A stretch of 64,000 nt of DNA, from contig OMZJ01000008.1 of NCBI GenBank assembly GCA_900315495.1, positions 62,001-126,000 on the forward strand. Direction: 5' to 3'. This DNA is from an uncultured Lachnospiraceae bacterium. Its GTDB lineage: Bacteria > Bacillota > Clostridia > Lachnospirales > Lachnospiraceae. The position numbers were made by a program, and so were the translations under genes. Every line of letters begins with the position of its first letter. Position 1 is the stretch's first letter. The notes under the pieces were generated by a model. That model saw only the letters and a program-made list of their open reading frames with translations, made no database searches and was not told the origin of the DNA. Shown here one piece after another: positions 7,773 through 15,013 of this stretch.

Positions 7773-8403
7773 GAGGGGATGTCTGTTTGTGGTCTCGGGC
7801 TTTTCGGGATCCGGCAAGGGAACGGTGATGGAATGGTTCCGCAGCCGGCCGGACCGGTATGCGCTTTCCGTATCCTGCACAAGCCGGAAGCCGCGCCCCG
7901 GGGAAGTCGAGGGAGTTTCCTATTATTATATCTCCCATGACGAATTCCGGAAGCGCGCGGAGGAGGGCTTTTTCCTTGAGCATGCCATCTATGCCGATCA
8001 CGGATACGGCACGCCGAAGAAATTCGTCGAGGAAAGCCTGGCCGCCGGTAAGAATGTGATTCTGGAGATTGAACTGCAGGGAGCCATGCAGGTGAAGAAA
8101 ATCTATCCGGATACCACGCTGATCTTTATCACACCGCCTTCGGTGGAGGAACTGCGCCGCAGGCTGGTCGGGCGCGGGACCGAGACGGCGGAGGAGATTC
8201 ACAAGAGGCTCCGCCGTGCCGTCGAGGAAGGACGGTACATGGACCAGTACGATTACATTGTCGTCAATGACGATCTGCAGACCTGCATCCGGCAGCTGGA
8301 TGCGCTGATGCAGGCACAGAGACTGCGGGCATCTCATTCCGCCGAACTGATCGGTTCGATCCGCGGGGGACTCAAACAACTCGAGAGGGAGGAAAACGAA
8401 TGA
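7759..8403 (+). CDS. gmk: Guanylate kinase
   Basis: Phosphorylates GMP to GDP with ATP. The P-loop GFSGSGKG is at residues 14-21, followed by SCTSRKPRPGEVEGVSYYY, the GMP-binding region. The GTG at 7759 is preferred because AGGAGGAGGAAA directly precedes it and it starts the protein just before the P-loop; this gives 214 residues, the normal length. It overlaps the end of remA by 14 nt and its stop overlaps the rpoZ start (ATGA at 8400-8403). Confidence 0.96.
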   Translation: MENSKRGCLFVVSGFSGSGKGTVMEWFRSRPDRYALSVSCTSRKPRPGEVEGVSYYYISHDEFRKRAEEGFFLEHAIYADHGYGTPKKFVEESLAAGKNVILEIELQGAMQVKKIYPDTTLIFITPPSVEELRRRLVGRGTETAEEIHKRLRRAVEEGRYMDQYDYIVVNDDLQTCIRQLDALMQAQRLRASHSAELIGSIRGGLKQLEREENE

Positions 8404-8825
8404 TTCATCCATCCTATGTGGAACTTCTGAAAATCATGAATGACGAGGCGGAGGAGAACGGAACGCCGCACATTGACAGCCGTTATTCCCTGGTGATTGC
8501 CGCGGCCAAGCGCGCGAGACAGATCATCGCCGGGGCGGAGCCTCTGGTGGATGAGAAGCCGGGGGCCAAGCCGCTGTCCATCGCCGTGGACGAGATCGCG
8601 CAGAAAAAGGTCACGGTCGTGGAAGAGGGCGTGGACGACATCAGTGAGCACCTGAAGACGCTGATGGAGAATGTCAGCAACCTCACCTTCGACGATTCTT
8701 CGGACGCGGTGGCGGTGGATGACACCGACCGCACGGGCACCGAGGACGATTACAGCAGCGATTCCGGTGCGGAGACGTCGGACGACGAGGTCGATCTGGA
8801 CGGAGCGGATTCGGACGACGAATAA
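8400..8825 (+). CDS. rpoZ: RNA polymerase omega subunit with long acidic tail
   Basis: The N-terminal part (MIHPSYVELL, DSRYSLVIAAAKRARQI, about 1-45) and KPLSIAVDEIAQKKV (about 58-72) are typical of Firmicute omega, which aids assembly of RNA polymerase around beta'. The protein has 141 residues rather than about 65-90. From about residue 95 on, the extra part is almost only Asp, Glu, Ser, Thr and Gly. ATGA overlap with gmk and a 1-nt overlap with rimO place it firmly in the operon. Confidence 0.92.
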   Translation: MIHPSYVELLKIMNDEAEENGTPHIDSRYSLVIAAAKRARQIIAGAEPLVDEKPGAKPLSIAVDEIAQKKVTVVEEGVDDISEHLKTLMENVSNLTFDDSSDAVAVDDTDRTGTEDDYSSDSGAETSDDEVDLDGADSDDE

Positions 8826-10195
8826 TGGGGACAAACAGAACACCGCAGGTACTTTTTGTCTCGCTCGGCTGTGACAAGAACCGGGTGGACACCGAGAAGA
8901 TGATGGCCCTTCTCGCCGAGAGGGGATACGGATTTACGGACGACGCGGATGAGGCGGATGCGGCGGTGGTCAACAGCTGCTGCTTCATCGGCGACGCCAA
9001 GGAAGAGAGCATCAGCAATATCATCGAGCTGGGCAGCCGGAAGAAAACCGGCCGCCTGAAGGCACTGATTGTGACCGGGTGCCTGTCCGAGCGCTACCGC
9101 AGCGAGGTCCTGGCGGACATGCCCGAGGTGGACGCGGTGCTGGGCATCTCCGGCTGGCAGGAGATTGCGGATACGCTGGATTCCGTCTTCGCCGGGACAA
9201 AGGAGAAGCGGGAGGAGTTCCTTCCGAACAACCGGTTCTATACCGATCAGACGAAGCGCATCCTGACGACTGGCGGAAGCTACAGCTACCTGAAAATTGC
9301 GGAGGGGTGCAGCAAGCGGTGCACCTACTGCGTGATTCCGTCGGTCCGCGGGCCCTACCGCAGTGTTCCGATGGAACAGCTGGAGAAAGAAGCCCGGGAG
9401 CTGGCGGACAAGGGCGTCCGGGAGCTGATCCTGGTGGCACAGGAGACGACGCTCTACGGGACGGATCTGTATGGCCGCAAGATGCTGCCCGAACTGATCC
9501 GCAGGCTTGCCCGGATCCCCGGGATTGCCTGGATCCGGGTGCTCTACTGTTATCCGGAAGAAATCACGGATGAACTGATCAATGTCATCCGCGATGAGCC
9601 GAAGGTCTGCCACTATCTGGACGTGCCGATTCAGCACGCCTCCGACCGGATCCTGAAAAAGATGGGCCGGAAGACGGACGAGGCGTCCATCCGCCGCATC
9701 GTTGGGAAGCTGCGGGAGGAGATCCCGGACATTGTGATCCGGACCACCCTGATGACGGGATTCCCCGGGGAAACCGAGGAGGATTTCGAGACGCTGTACC
9801 GGTTTGTGGATGAGATGGCCTTTGAGCGCCTGGGCGTATTCGCCTACTCCAGGGAGGAGGGAACTCCTGCGGCTGAGATGCCGGACCAGGTCCCCGCGGA
9901 CGTTGCCAATGAACGGCGGGACCGCATCATGGCGCTGCAGCAGGAGATCTCCGCGTCTGTGGAGGAAGCCTGCGTGGGCAATCTTTTTACCGTGATGATT
10001 GAGGGACGTCTTCCGGACGAACACGTCTGCGTCGGGCGCACCTACATGGATGCACCGGATGTGGACGGCATGATCTTTGTCCGCACGGACGCGGATCTGA
10101 TGAGCGGCACGTTTGTGAAGGTCAGCGTCACCGGGTCCGACCAGTATGATCTGACAGGAGAAATTTTCGATGAAGAATCTGAATCTGCCGAATAA
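8825..10195 (+). CDS. rimO: Ribosomal protein S12 methylthiotransferase RimO
   Basis: A radical-SAM enzyme that methylthiolates an aspartate of ribosomal protein S12. It has 456 residues. The N-terminal UPF0004 domain carries the cysteines of the auxiliary cluster (SLGCDKN, NSCCF, TGCLSER). The radical-SAM triad CSKRCTYC begins at residue 162, and a TRAM domain closes the C-terminus. RimO rather than MiaB is favoured by VSLGCDKNRVD and by the S12-type sequence GPYRSVPMEQL. The start at 8825 overlaps the rpoZ stop; the end overlaps pgsA by 26 nt. Confidence 0.95.
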   Translation: MGTNRTPQVLFVSLGCDKNRVDTEKMMALLAERGYGFTDDADEADAAVVNSCCFIGDAKEESISNIIELGSRKKTGRLKALIVTGCLSERYRSEVLADMPEVDAVLGISGWQEIADTLDSVFAGTKEKREEFLPNNRFYTDQTKRILTTGGSYSYLKIAEGCSKRCTYCVIPSVRGPYRSVPMEQLEKEARELADKGVRELILVAQETTLYGTDLYGRKMLPELIRRLARIPGIAWIRVLYCYPEEITDELINVIRDEPKVCHYLDVPIQHASDRILKKMGRKTDEASIRRIVGKLREEIPDIVIRTTLMTGFPGETEEDFETLYRFVDEMAFERLGVFAYSREEGTPAAEMPDQVPADVANERRDRIMALQQEISASVEEACVGNLFTVMIEGRLPDEHVCVGRTYMDAPDVDGMIFVRTDADLMSGTFVKVSVTGSDQYDLTGEIFDEESESAE

Positions 10196-10715
10196 GCTTA
10201 CCATGCTGCGGGTGTTCATGATCCCGTTCTTTCTGCTCTTCGAGCTGGCCTTCCCCGGTGAAATCTGGGCGAAGTGGGTCGCGTTTCTGATTTTCGGCGC
10301 GGCCTCCCTGACAGACAAGGCGGACGGGACCATTGCCCGAAAGTACAACCTGGTCACGAATTTCGGAAAGTTCATGGACCCTCTGGCCGACAAGCTGTTG
10401 GTGTGCTCGGCCATGATCGTTTTTGCGGCGGACGGCCGGATGCCGGCGCTGGTCGTGATTGTGATCGTCGCCCGTGAGTTTATCATCAGCGGCTTCCGCC
10501 TGATCGCGGCAGAGCAGGGCAAGGTCATTGCGGCCGGCCCGTGGGGCAAGGCCAAGACCGTGTTCCAGATGGTGATGGTCTGCTTCAAGATTCTGGACAT
10601 CAACGCGGGATTTGTCTTCGTCGGCAACCTGCTGATGTGGATTGCGCTGGCGCTCACCGTGATTTCGCTGGTGGATTATCTCTGGAAGAATAAAGAGGTT
10701 CTCAAAGATGAGTAA
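10170..10715 (+). CDS. pgsA: CDP-diacylglycerol-glycerol-3-phosphate 3-phosphatidyltransferase
   Basis: Makes phosphatidylglycerol phosphate at the membrane. The 181 residues show the CDP-alcohol phosphotransferase motif: DKADGTIAR, then G-K-F-M-D and P-L-A-D, so all the catalytic acidic residues are in place. Four or more hydrophobic membrane segments are visible. It starts inside the end of rimO and its last 8 nt overlap the next gene. Confidence 0.95.
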   Translation: MKNLNLPNKLTMLRVFMIPFFLLFELAFPGEIWAKWVAFLIFGAASLTDKADGTIARKYNLVTNFGKFMDPLADKLLVCSAMIVFAADGRMPALVVIVIVAREFIISGFRLIAAEQGKVIAAGPWGKAKTVFQMVMVCFKILDINAGFVFVGNLLMWIALALTVISLVDYLWKNKEVLKDE

Positions 10716-12057
10716 ATCGCACAGAAACGGAAGGATTCCGGATGCCGCGGCACTGGGGCAGGCAGCGGATTCCCTGGTGTCCGCCGGGGCCGCAGTGGCG
10801 GCTGTCCGCCTTCCGCTCAACCTGATTTCCTGGCTGCAGATGGTGCGCAGCGAGGAGACGGATGCCGTGTCGCCTGCGGATGATACCCTTTCCGTCTCGG
10901 AAAAGGTGCTGGAAAAGGCGGCGGACTATGCGGCCGGAAAGGAAGTTTCCGAAGAGGCGGTTCTGGCCCTCCGGGAACAGAATCTGGCACTGAGCCGGTG
11001 CCTGGACGCCTTCTCCGAGCGCTTTCTCCTGGAGGAGTACATGATCAACCGCGTGGAGCACCGCTATTCCGGAAGGACGCTTCCCGCGGATTACACGGAT
11101 GCTGCCGAGGCGGAAAAGATCACGGAGCGGCTTCTGGCGATGCAGGACGCGTCGGTGCGGCAGTCGACCGTGACGGCAATCTGCGGGCAGTTCCCGGTCC
11201 GTCTGACGCGGGGACGTTTCTTCCAGATGGTGGCGGATGGCATCCGCATGGATGAGGGCCAGGAAAAGGCCGATGTGCGAAACCGGATCGACCTGGTGCG
11301 GCAGACGGCGGTGCTGGAAGCGCCCCGGGGGATGGAGTCCGCGTTCCCGCGCCTTGCGGGGATCCTCCGCCAGATGGACGGCTCCGGCGCGGCGTCGTGG
11401 ACCGCTTCCCGGTATCATGAACAGGCGGACCTCCTGAAACGGGGGATGGATGAACTCAACGGCCAGATGGACCTGACGCTGATGCTGCAGGAAGTCATTG
11501 ATGACCTTTGCGCGGCGGTTCTCCGCCCGGCGTCAGAGAAAACCGTGGCGCTTCTCCGGAACATTCTGGAACACGTGGTTGAGCCGGAGAGCCTGGAGAA
11601 TCTGGAGGGCCTGGACGTGCTGGAAGGCGCGGAGGAGGAAGCCCGGATGGGCTTTGAGAAGGCCGGCGCGGTGTTTGATGAGTTTGCGGAGGTCTACAGC
11701 GCGGAAATCTGCGCGGCAGGCCTGCAGGACGCCTATCTGACCGGCCGCAGGGTCGAATTTCTCCTGTCGGACAGCGCCTTTGCGGATCTTCCGGAGCGTT
11801 TCCCGGCGGAGCACGATGCGGCAGACCGGGCGTATCTGGACGATGAGATCGGGAAACTGATTCCGGAACTCATAGGAACCCTGCAGGGCAGCACGAAGAT
11901 GCGCAGCCGGGCGCTGATGGCCCGTGTCGTGTCCATCTTCCCGAAGCGCTTTGAAAACCTGAGCGAGCTGCAGAAATGGATGGAATCTTCGCTGGCTTCC
12001 TGCTCGGATGAGGCGGAGAAACTGGGCTGCATCGAAATTATCGAGGGACTTCTGTAA
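10708..12057 (+). CDS. Unrecognised 449-residue predicted helical protein
   Basis: I do not recognise a family. The start ATG at 10708 overlaps the pgsA stop and follows AGAGGT. The sequence is rich in Ala, Leu, Glu and Arg and looks almost wholly helical. It has no signal peptide, no clear membrane span (a mildly hydrophobic stretch AAVAAVRLPLNLISWL lies at about 29-44) and no Cys-pair or nucleotide-binding motif. Codon use resembles its neighbours, and the translational coupling suggests it is real and belongs to the operon. Possible roles in membrane-lipid or envelope biology would rest only on the position after pgsA. Confidence 0.75.
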   Translation: MSKSHRNGRIPDAAALGQAADSLVSAGAAVAAVRLPLNLISWLQMVRSEETDAVSPADDTLSVSEKVLEKAADYAAGKEVSEEAVLALREQNLALSRCLDAFSERFLLEEYMINRVEHRYSGRTLPADYTDAAEAEKITERLLAMQDASVRQSTVTAICGQFPVRLTRGRFFQMVADGIRMDEGQEKADVRNRIDLVRQTAVLEAPRGMESAFPRLAGILRQMDGSGAASWTASRYHEQADLLKRGMDELNGQMDLTLMLQEVIDDLCAAVLRPASEKTVALLRNILEHVVEPESLENLEGLDVLEGAEEEARMGFEKAGAVFDEFAEVYSAEICAAGLQDAYLTGRRVEFLLSDSAFADLPERFPAEHDAADRAYLDDEIGKLIPELIGTLQGSTKMRSRALMARVVSIFPKRFENLSELQKWMESSLASCSDEAEKLGCIEIIEGLL

Positions 12058-12062
12058 GACAA

Positions 12063-12392
12063 ATGAGATTGAGCAGGAACGCATTCTGGTCCGGGGAAAC
12101 GGAGAAAAGGAAGGATCGGCTGGCCTTCGGAATCCGGCATCACCGGATTCCGAAGGGGTTGTGGTATCTGATCCTTCCGGACGAGACAGATCATCCTTTC
12201 CGGGGCCTTTTTGCGTTCATTTCAGCCGAGGAAGCGCACCGAAACCGGAAGATGTACCGCACGACCACGGTGATCGGCGTCGCCGGGTCCCGGGCCGGCG
12301 CCCGGGATCTCTCCGCGAAGATCGTCGACCGGGTGTTTCACGAGACCGGGGGATTTGATGTCCGGACCTGGTTTGGGGAGGACAGAACGTGA
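12063..12392 (+). CDS. Small protein of unknown function
   Basis: A 109-residue open frame between the helical protein and the DUF2953 gene. Its stop TGA (12390-12392) overlaps the GTG start of the next gene, and a GGGGAGG for that gene lies inside it, which suggests translational coupling and so a real gene. The start is uncertain: ATG 12063 has only a weak binding site. The C-terminal half (YRTTTVIGVAGSRAGARDLSAKIVDRVFHETGGFDVRTWFGE) looks like a small folded domain; the N-terminal half is very basic. No function is assigned. Confidence 0.55.
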   Translation: MRLSRNAFWSGETEKRKDRLAFGIRHHRIPKGLWYLILPDETDHPFRGLFAFISAEEAHRNRKMYRTTTVIGVAGSRAGARDLSAKIVDRVFHETGGFDVRTWFGEDRT

Positions 12393-13495
12393 TTGTATTG
12401 ACTGTCCTTCTGACCGTCCTGAAAACCATCGGATGGATTCTCCTGATCCTCCTCGGCATTGTCCTGCTTCTGATCATTTTGGTTCTCGCGGTTCCCGTGC
12501 GCTACAGACTGCGGGCGGACATCCCGGACCGGAAGGCGGATCCTCCAGGGCCGGTCCGGATCACCGCCGAATTGTCATGGCTCTTCGGGGCAGTCAGCTA
12601 CCGGTACCGGTACGGCCCTCCCGGAGATTCTGAGAATTCGGGGGAACAGCCGGACGGTTTCCGCTTTCTATTTTTCCATCCGGGTCATCGCGAAAAACAC
12701 GGGAAGCGAGCAAAGGTCCCCCAGCAAGCGGCATCGCCTCACGCCATGGCAGAGCATCCGTCGGATGACCGCGACCGCGCGGAACTGGACCAGGTGATTT
12801 CGGACGCATCCGTCGATGACTGGGAGAAACAGCCGGAGGGGCGCGGTTCGCGCGGGAATCAGCCGTCTCCGGAGAAACCCTTCGGGAACCGGCCATCTTC
12901 GGGACAAAACTGCGAGAATCCATCCTCTCCGAAGGAATCCTGCGAAAATTTGTCTTCTCCGGAGAGAATCAGCAGAAAGACAGACACGGGGAGCCGGTCC
13001 CCGAGGGAGAAAAACCACGGAAAACCGGGTCTGCGGAGTGTCTTCCGGCGGAAGGTCTCCGACGGAGGAAACCCGCCGGAGGAAAAAGGCATGGAGACGT
13101 CACCCGGCGGCGGGAAGGCGGGTATCATTGTCCGCCTGATCCGGATGCTGTTCGGGGAAGAGATGGCGCCCTCCCGCCGCAGAGTGCTCCGGGCTGTCAA
13201 GGGCATCCTCCGCGACATTTTCCCGCGGAAGGGAAAGATCCGGCTTCGTTTCGGCCTCGGGGATCCGGCCGAAACCGGACAGGTCCTGGCAATTCTTGCG
13301 GCCGTCTATCCGGTGTTCCGGGGAAATCTCGATGTGACACCGGACTTTGACAATGCCGTGCTGGAAGGCACGGCGGATGTTTCCGGCAGGGTGATTGTCG
13401 GTGTGATCCTGTTTTGGATTTTCCTTCTTCTGACAGACAGAAGACTCAGGAACCTGATCGCAGAGGCGAGAAAGGAATTCAGCGATGGCAGATGA
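12389..13495 (+). CDS. DUF2953 membrane protein with repetitive linker
   Basis: A long N-terminal hydrophobic segment (about residues 3-35) is followed by PVRYRLRADI and AELSWLFGAVSYRYRYG, the start of DUF2953. The end of the domain (RLRFGLGDPAETGQVLAILAAVYPVFRGNLDVTPDFDNAVLEGTADVSGRVIVGVI) is typical. Between them lie about 170 residues of Ser/Pro/Glu-rich low complexity with imperfect 11-12-residue repeats (about 145-205). A second hydrophobic helix is near the C-terminus. It starts at GTG 12389 and ends overlapping the ytfJ-like gene by 11 nt. DUF2953 next to ytfJ is a common clostridial pair of unknown biochemical role. Confidence 0.85.
   Translation: MIVLTVLLTVLKTIGWILLILLGIVLLLIILVLAVPVRYRLRADIPDRKADPPGPVRITAELSWLFGAVSYRYRYGPPGDSENSGEQPDGFRFLFFHPGHREKHGKRAKVPQQAASPHAMAEHPSDDRDRAELDQVISDASVDDWEKQPEGRGSRGNQPSPEKPFGNRPSSGQNCENPSSPKESCENLSSPERISRKTDTGSRSPREKNHGKPGLRSVFRRKVSDGGNPPEEKGMETSPGGGKAGIIVRLIRMLFGEEMAPSRRRVLRAVKGILRDIFPRKGKIRLRFGLGDPAETGQVLAILAAVYPVFRGNLDVTPDFDNAVLEGTADVSGRVIVGVILFWIFLLLTDRRLRNLIAEARKEFSDGR
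12838..12982 (+). repeat. imperfect tandem repeats inside the DUF2953 gene
   Basis: About four imperfect copies of a roughly 33-36-nt unit coding SSP-E-x-x-C/F-x-N type peptides (SPEKPFGN, SSGQNCEN, SSPKESCEN, SSPERIS). They are in frame and lie in the low-complexity linker, consistent with expansion by slippage. Confidence 0.6.
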
Positions 13496-13958
13496 GAAGA
13501 ACAGCTTCGGGAACTCTGTATCCTCCCTGTTAAACGGGCTGGAGGGAATCGTCAGCTCAAAGACCGTCATCGGGGAGCCGGTTGTGGTGGGGGATGCGGT
13601 GATCCTGCCTCTGGTCGACATGAAATTCGGTGTCGGCGCCGGTGCGTTCTCCAGCGAGAAGAAGAACAATTCCGCCGGCGGAATGGGCGCCTCGGTTTCC
13701 CCCTGCGCGGTCCTGATCATCCAGAACGGGATGACGAAGGTCGTGAACATCAAGAACCAGGATGTCACGTCCAAGATCGTCGACATGGTGCCGGATCTGG
13801 TCAACCGCTTCACCAAGGGCCGGGCATCCGACCCCGCGGTGGATCAGGCGGTGGACGGCGTGCTGCATCCGGACACAAAGAAGCAGAAGGGCAGCAGCAC
13901 AGGCACGAAGGGAAGCAGCTCCGGAAGCAACAGGGCTTCTGAAAAAGAAGCCAGATAA
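13485..13958 (+). CDS. ytfJ: GerW/YtfJ family sporulation-associated protein
   Basis: VSSLLNGLEGIVSSKTVIGEPVVVGDAVILPLVDMKFGVGAG, the glycine/serine-rich stretch and NQDVTSKIVDMVPDLVNRF are the hallmarks of the YtfJ family. It has 157 residues with a Gly/Ser-rich C-terminal tail. In Bacillus the protein is forespore-associated, but homologues also occur in non-spore-formers, so it is not proof of sporulation. It overlaps the DUF2953 gene by 11 nt. Confidence 0.88.
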   Translation: MADEKNSFGNSVSSLLNGLEGIVSSKTVIGEPVVVGDAVILPLVDMKFGVGAGAFSSEKKNNSAGGMGASVSPCAVLIIQNGMTKVVNIKNQDVTSKIVDMVPDLVNRFTKGRASDPAVDQAVDGVLHPDTKKQKGSSTGTKGSSSGSNRASEKEAR

Positions 13959-14010
13959 CGTCTGAAACACAAAGGTCCCTGGAAGGTCCGGAAAACATTC
14001 GAAAAATGAC

Positions 14011-14039
14011 TTGCAATTTGTCTGGAACTCTGGTATAGT
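14011..14039 (+). promoter_or_regulatory. rpmB promoter
   Basis: -35 TTGCAA (14011-14016), 17-nt spacer, -10 TATAGT (14034-14039). Transcription should begin near 14046, about 42 nt before the rpmB ATG. The strong ribosome binding site AAGGAGGT lies at 14072-14079. Confidence 0.75.
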
Positions 14040-14087
14040 GTTCCCCTGTGAGCCCTAGGGCAATCCATGCGTAAGGAGGTGTCATAC

Positions 14088-14273
14088 ATGGCAAAGTGTG
14101 AGATCTGTCAGAAAGCCGCTCTTTTCGGCAACAACGTCAGCCATTCTCATAGAAGATCCAACGCTGTCTGGAAAGCGAACGTCAAGTCCGTAATGGTGAA
14201 GCAGAACGGTGCCGCCAAGAGGATGTATGTTTGTACTTCCTGCCTGCGTTCCGGAAAAGTCGAAAGAGCCTGA
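14088..14273 (+). CDS. rpmB: 50S ribosomal protein L28
   Basis: A 61-residue L28 (MAKCEICQKAALFGNNVSHSHRRSN, then KRMYVCTSCLRSGKV). Two CxxC pairs form the zinc-binding version of L28. ATG 14088 follows AAGGAGGT at the right spacing; an in-frame ATG at 14067 lies before that site and is rejected. As in Bacillus it precedes asp23 and fakA, but here it has its own promoter and terminator. Confidence 0.97.
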   Translation: MAKCEICQKAALFGNNVSHSHRRSNAVWKANVKSVMVKQNGAAKRMYVCTSCLRSGKVERA

Positions 14274-14293
14274 AATCATCTCAGGGTTGAAAA

Positions 14294-14322
14294 AGCCGTC
14301 TCTTCGCGAGGCGGCTTTTTTT
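14294..14322 (+). terminator. intrinsic terminator after rpmB
   Basis: A 9-bp stem (14294-14302 with 14308-14316, one G-U pair), a 5-nt loop and a T-run to 14322. It lies 20 nt after the rpmB stop. Confidence 0.85.
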
Positions 14323-14499
14323 CTGTACTTTTTTTCTCCCGCAGCTGCCCGGAGTGTTATCCTGCGGCGGGGGGCACTTTTCGGACAGCCGGTGCTTCTG
14401 CATTGCGGTGTCCTCCCTGTGGGCAGTGGCCTGAGCTGACCTTTGGCATTCTGCGGACGTACCTGCGGAGTATGCCCCTGCGGCCAGGGGCGATCGCCG
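14323..14499. other. intergenic stretch, no gene seen
   Basis: Between the rpmB terminator and the asp23 promoter. Short open frames cross it, but I see no binding site plus family-like sequence, and no RNA element that I recognise. Confidence 0.5.
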
Positions 14500-14528
14500 T
14501 TGACAGAAAACAACCTGGATTCTATAAT
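14500..14528 (+). promoter_or_regulatory. consensus promoter for asp23-fakA-recG
   Basis: Perfect -35 TTGACA (14500-14505), 17-nt spacer, perfect -10 TATAAT (14523-14528). The expected start is near 14535, leaving a leader of about 94 nt. Confidence 0.85.
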
Positions 14529-14628
14529 AAATGTGTTTGTGGTTTCGATTTCGTCTGCCGGAAAGAACGGCAGTATTGTATGGAATACTGGTTGCGCTGC
14601 GGAGCAGGAAGAGCGGAGGTAGCAATCT

Positions 14629-14985
14629 ATGAAAGGACATATCTCAAATCCGATTGGTCAGGTCACCATTGATACGGATGTCATTGCCAAGTATGCGGGT
14701 TCCATGGCAGTCGAGTGCTTCGGAATCGTCGGCATGGCTTCCGTCAGCATGAAGGATGGGCTCGCATACCTCCTCGGAAGAGACAGTTTGACCAAGGGCG
14801 TCAGTGTGACACTGCAGGACAACAAGCTTTCGATCGATTTCCATGTCATCGTCTCGTATGGCGTCAGCATCCAGGCGGTTTACCGCAACCTGTGCGACAC
14901 CGTCAAGTACCGGATCGAGGAGCTTACCGGGATCCCGGTGGAAAAAATCAACATGTACGTGGAAGGCGTCCGTGTGATCGACTGA
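14629..14985 (+). CDS. Asp23/Gls24 family protein (YloU-like)
   Basis: 118 residues with the Asp23 pattern: GQVTIDTDVIAKYAGSMAVECFGIVGMAS, then LSIDFHVIVSYGVSIQAVYRNLCDTVKYRIEELTG and KINMYVEGVRV. Asp23 proteins are linked to envelope homeostasis, and the YloU type is nearly always next to fakA, as here. The ribosome binding site GGAGGT is at 14614-14619. Confidence 0.92.
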   Translation: MKGHISNPIGQVTIDTDVIAKYAGSMAVECFGIVGMASVSMKDGLAYLLGRDSLTKGVSVTLQDNKLSIDFHVIVSYGVSIQAVYRNLCDTVKYRIEELTGIPVEKINMYVEGVRVID

Positions 14986-15013
14986 CGCAGGACTGCGTAA
15001 GGAGGGCCGAGTT

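Noticed and set aside
8750-10657. 635-codon open frame on the minus strand
   Set aside because: Shadow of rimO and pgsA, both of which are certain.
13485-13958. YtfJ-like gene taken as proof of sporulation
   Set aside because: The family also occurs in organisms that do not form spores, and the nearby Spo0A-like protein looks degenerate.
14403-14672. 89-codon open frame upstream of asp23
   Set aside because: It runs through a consensus promoter and into asp23 in another frame; no family-like sequence.
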